Source: an uncultured Ulvibacter sp. (lineage in GTDB: Bacteria > Bacteroidota > Bacteroidia > Flavobacteriales > Flavobacteriaceae). From it: a stretch of DNA of 64,000 nucleotides. The DNA is taken from assembly GCA_913063405.1 (NCBI GenBank), contig CAJXZB010000009.1, forward strand, positions 32,852 through 96,851, written 5' to 3'. This document shows positions 62,743 to 64,000 of this stretch, piece after piece; positions within the stretch are counted from its first letter, which is position 1; each line of letters starts with the position of its first letter. The notes below the pieces were generated by a model. It saw only the letters and a list, made by a program, of their open reading frames with translations, had not been told where the DNA came from and made no database searches. Made by a program: the position numbers and the translations under genes.

Positions 62743-62832
62743 GTTTGAAATTTCCTCTTCTAATTCAGCCGTAAATACAACCCACAATTCATTCCAAAAC
62801 TTTATAAAGGATGGCTCAATCGAATGAATCAT
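62734..62832 (-). CDS. Possible 32-residue peptide of the array
   Basis: The frame MIHSIEPSFIKFWNELWVVF plus twelve residues ends with its stop inside a diverged motif copy. It is amphipathic and could be a short real peptide or the tail of a lost gene; no upstream extension with a start is open for more than five codons. Confidence 0.35.
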   Translation of the reverse strand: MIHSIEPSFIKFWNELWVVFTAELEEEISNKL

Positions 62833-62987
62833 ATCTGGACAATGATTTTGTTATTGTTATACATATAATTGAATATAGCCTAGCTATTTATAGGACGGGT
62901 CAACTGATTGTGGAACGGTCTTAAAATAATTGTAAACTTCTTAATATTAATACGACCTACAGAAAATAAACCTTAATTTTAAATTGT

Positions 62988-64000
62988 ATGTCTATGAAAA
63001 ATCTTTATTTAATTACCTTATTATTTTTAACAACAATTAGCCAAGCACAAATAGTAACCATCCCTGATGTTAATTTTAAAAATGCTTTAGTCAATACTCC
63101 GTGTGTAGATACCACTGGAGATGGAGAAGGCGATGCTGACGCAGACACCAACGATGATGGCGAAATACAAGTAAGTGAAGCAGAATCTGTTTTATTCCTA
63201 TCATTAATTGATCAAAGCATCTCTTCCTTAGAAGGAATAAAGAGTTTTACTAATATTGAATATTTAAATGTTTGGTTTAATCAATTAAGCAGTTTGGATG
63301 TTACTAAAAACACAATGCTTAAAGATTTAAATTGTGTTTGGAATTCCATATCCGATTTAGATGTTACACAAAACCCAATGCTTGAAGAGTTACGGAGCGC
63401 TGTTACTCAAATTTCCAATATAGATCTATCACAAAACCCAAATCTTAGAATTCTTGACCTTTCATTCTGTCCTTTACAAGGTCTAGATGTTACACAAAAC
63501 CCAAATCTTGAACTTTTGGGTGTATTTGGTAGCCAATTAACTAGTTTAGATGTAACACAAAATCCAAATCTTCAATTCCTTTCAGCCCCCATTAACCAAC
63601 TAACTAGTTTAGATGTAACACAAAATCCGAACCTAGTAACTCTATTCTGCTATGATAACCAATTAACTAGCTTAGATCTATCGCAGAACACGAATCTTGA
63701 AAGGTTAATTTGCTATAATAACCAATTAAGCAGTTTAGATATTAAAAACGGTAACAATCATAATATGATGAGGATGTGGGCTTATGATAACCCTAATCTT
63801 GAATGCATTCAAGTAGATGATGAAACTGCAACTTATCCTGTTTGCGATGAAATTAATTATTTAGGTTGGTGTAAAGACGATTGGACTAGTTATAGTGAAG
63901 ACTGTTCTTTGGCTACCCAAGATTTTAACCAAATATCTTTTACGTTATATCCAAATCCTACACAAAACATTTTAAATATCGATAGTCAAGAACCTATTGA
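62988..64000 (+). CDS. Secreted leucine-rich-repeat protein with T9SS sorting domain (partial at window end)
   Basis: At least 337 codons, open at the window end. A signal peptide (ISQAQ) is followed by IPDVNFKNALVNTPCVDTTG and an Asp-rich DADTNDDGEIQ loop, then eight LRR units of exactly 21 residues with the core LDVTQNPNLE, and the start of a T9SS sorting domain (LYPNPTQNILNIDSQ). ATG 62994 is an alternative start. The design matches the protein at 36180. Confidence 0.88.
   Translation, partial: MSMKNLYLITLLFLTTISQAQIVTIPDVNFKNALVNTPCVDTTGDGEGDADADTNDDGEIQVSEAESVLFLSLIDQSISSLEGIKSFTNIEYLNVWFNQLSSLDVTKNTMLKDLNCVWNSISDLDVTQNPMLEELRSAVTQISNIDLSQNPNLRILDLSFCPLQGLDVTQNPNLELLGVFGSQLTSLDVTQNPNLQFLSAPINQLTSLDVTQNPNLVTLFCYDNQLTSLDLSQNTNLERLICYNNQLSSLDIKNGNNHNMMRMWAYDNPNLECIQVDDETATYPVCDEINYLGWCKDDWTSYSEDCSLATQDFNQISFTLYPNPTQNILNIDSQEPI
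63293..63750 (+). repeat. Tandem 63-base repeats encoding LRR units
   Basis: The TTAGATGTTACACAAAAC-type core recurs every 63 bases starting near 63293, 63356, 63419, 63482, 63545, 63608, 63671 and 63734. The units at 63482-63650 are the most alike at DNA level, which suggests recent internal duplication. Confidence 0.85.

Noticed and set aside
54285..62832. A classical integron with attC sites
   Set aside because: Some motif copies have RYYYAAC-like bases next to them (for example GTTTAAC near 57798), but the matching GTTRRRY boxes are not consistently present and no integrase gene is in the window.
1..64000. CRISPR arrays, tRNA and rRNA genes
   Set aside because: No regularly spaced repeats with unique spacers and no cloverleaf or rRNA sequence were noticed; a tRNAscan or Infernal run would settle it.

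Overview
This 64 kb window looks like chromosomal DNA of a marine-type member of the Flavobacteriaceae (Bacteroidota). The evidence is low GC content, promoters of the Bacteroidota TAnnTTTG type just ahead of genes, family-restricted proteins (DUF4837, DUF6341, DUF6427, DUF4254, DUF1800/DUF1501) and several proteins with type IX secretion (T9SS) C-terminal sorting domains. No rRNA, tRNA or CRISPR array was seen.

Bases 1-13,535 are a conserved housekeeping block: the end of a DUF4175-like protein, ybeY, mnmG, a methyltransferase, holB, pgk, a LysM lytic transglycosylase, a DUF4837 lipoprotein, tatA, an M23 peptidase, a GH3-family protein and a DUF6909-like protein. Two near-identical parS-like palindromes bracket mnmG.

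Bases 13,550-47,071 are an exopolysaccharide or capsule locus. It makes dTDP-rhamnose (rfbBACD), UDP-ManNAcA (wecB, wecC) and UDP-glucuronate/UDP-xylose (dehydrogenase plus decarboxylase). It also encodes a Wzz-like protein, a Wzx flippase, three polymerase/ligase-like membrane proteins, glycosyltransferases, an MBOAT/SGNH acylation pair, an asparagine-synthase-like amidotransferase and the initiating phosphosugar transferase. The locus is interrupted at 30.1-37.1 kb by a secreted lyase-like gene, a DUF1800/DUF1501 pair, a truncated second copy of the lyase-like gene and a secreted leucine-rich protein. The two lyase copies share perfectly identical DNA tracts, which suggests gene conversion or recent duplication.

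Bases 47,066-54,081 return to chromosomal genes: a CapK-like ligase on the minus strand, purD, DUF6341, DUF6427, a decayed small gene overlapping a D12-class DNA adenine methylase, DUF4254 and a family 9 glycosyltransferase.

Bases 54,071-62,850 are an accessory region and the most unusual part of the window. A short motif, close to AATACTGTAGTAT with variants, recurs at least 17 times in both orientations. It sits at the edges of very short genes (about 30-90 codons) and often touches the start codon or supplies the stop codon. Several sites are followed by an A-rich run and a hairpin. Two 185 bp gene-free elements in inverted orientation are bounded by the same motif. I read this as a possible gene-cassette-like array of unknown mechanism. 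The region also holds pseudogenes (an H-type-lectin-like protein, a phage-type methyltransferase, an IS transposase tail), a MITE-like nested palindrome and three secreted T9SS-type proteins, the last of which runs off the window end.
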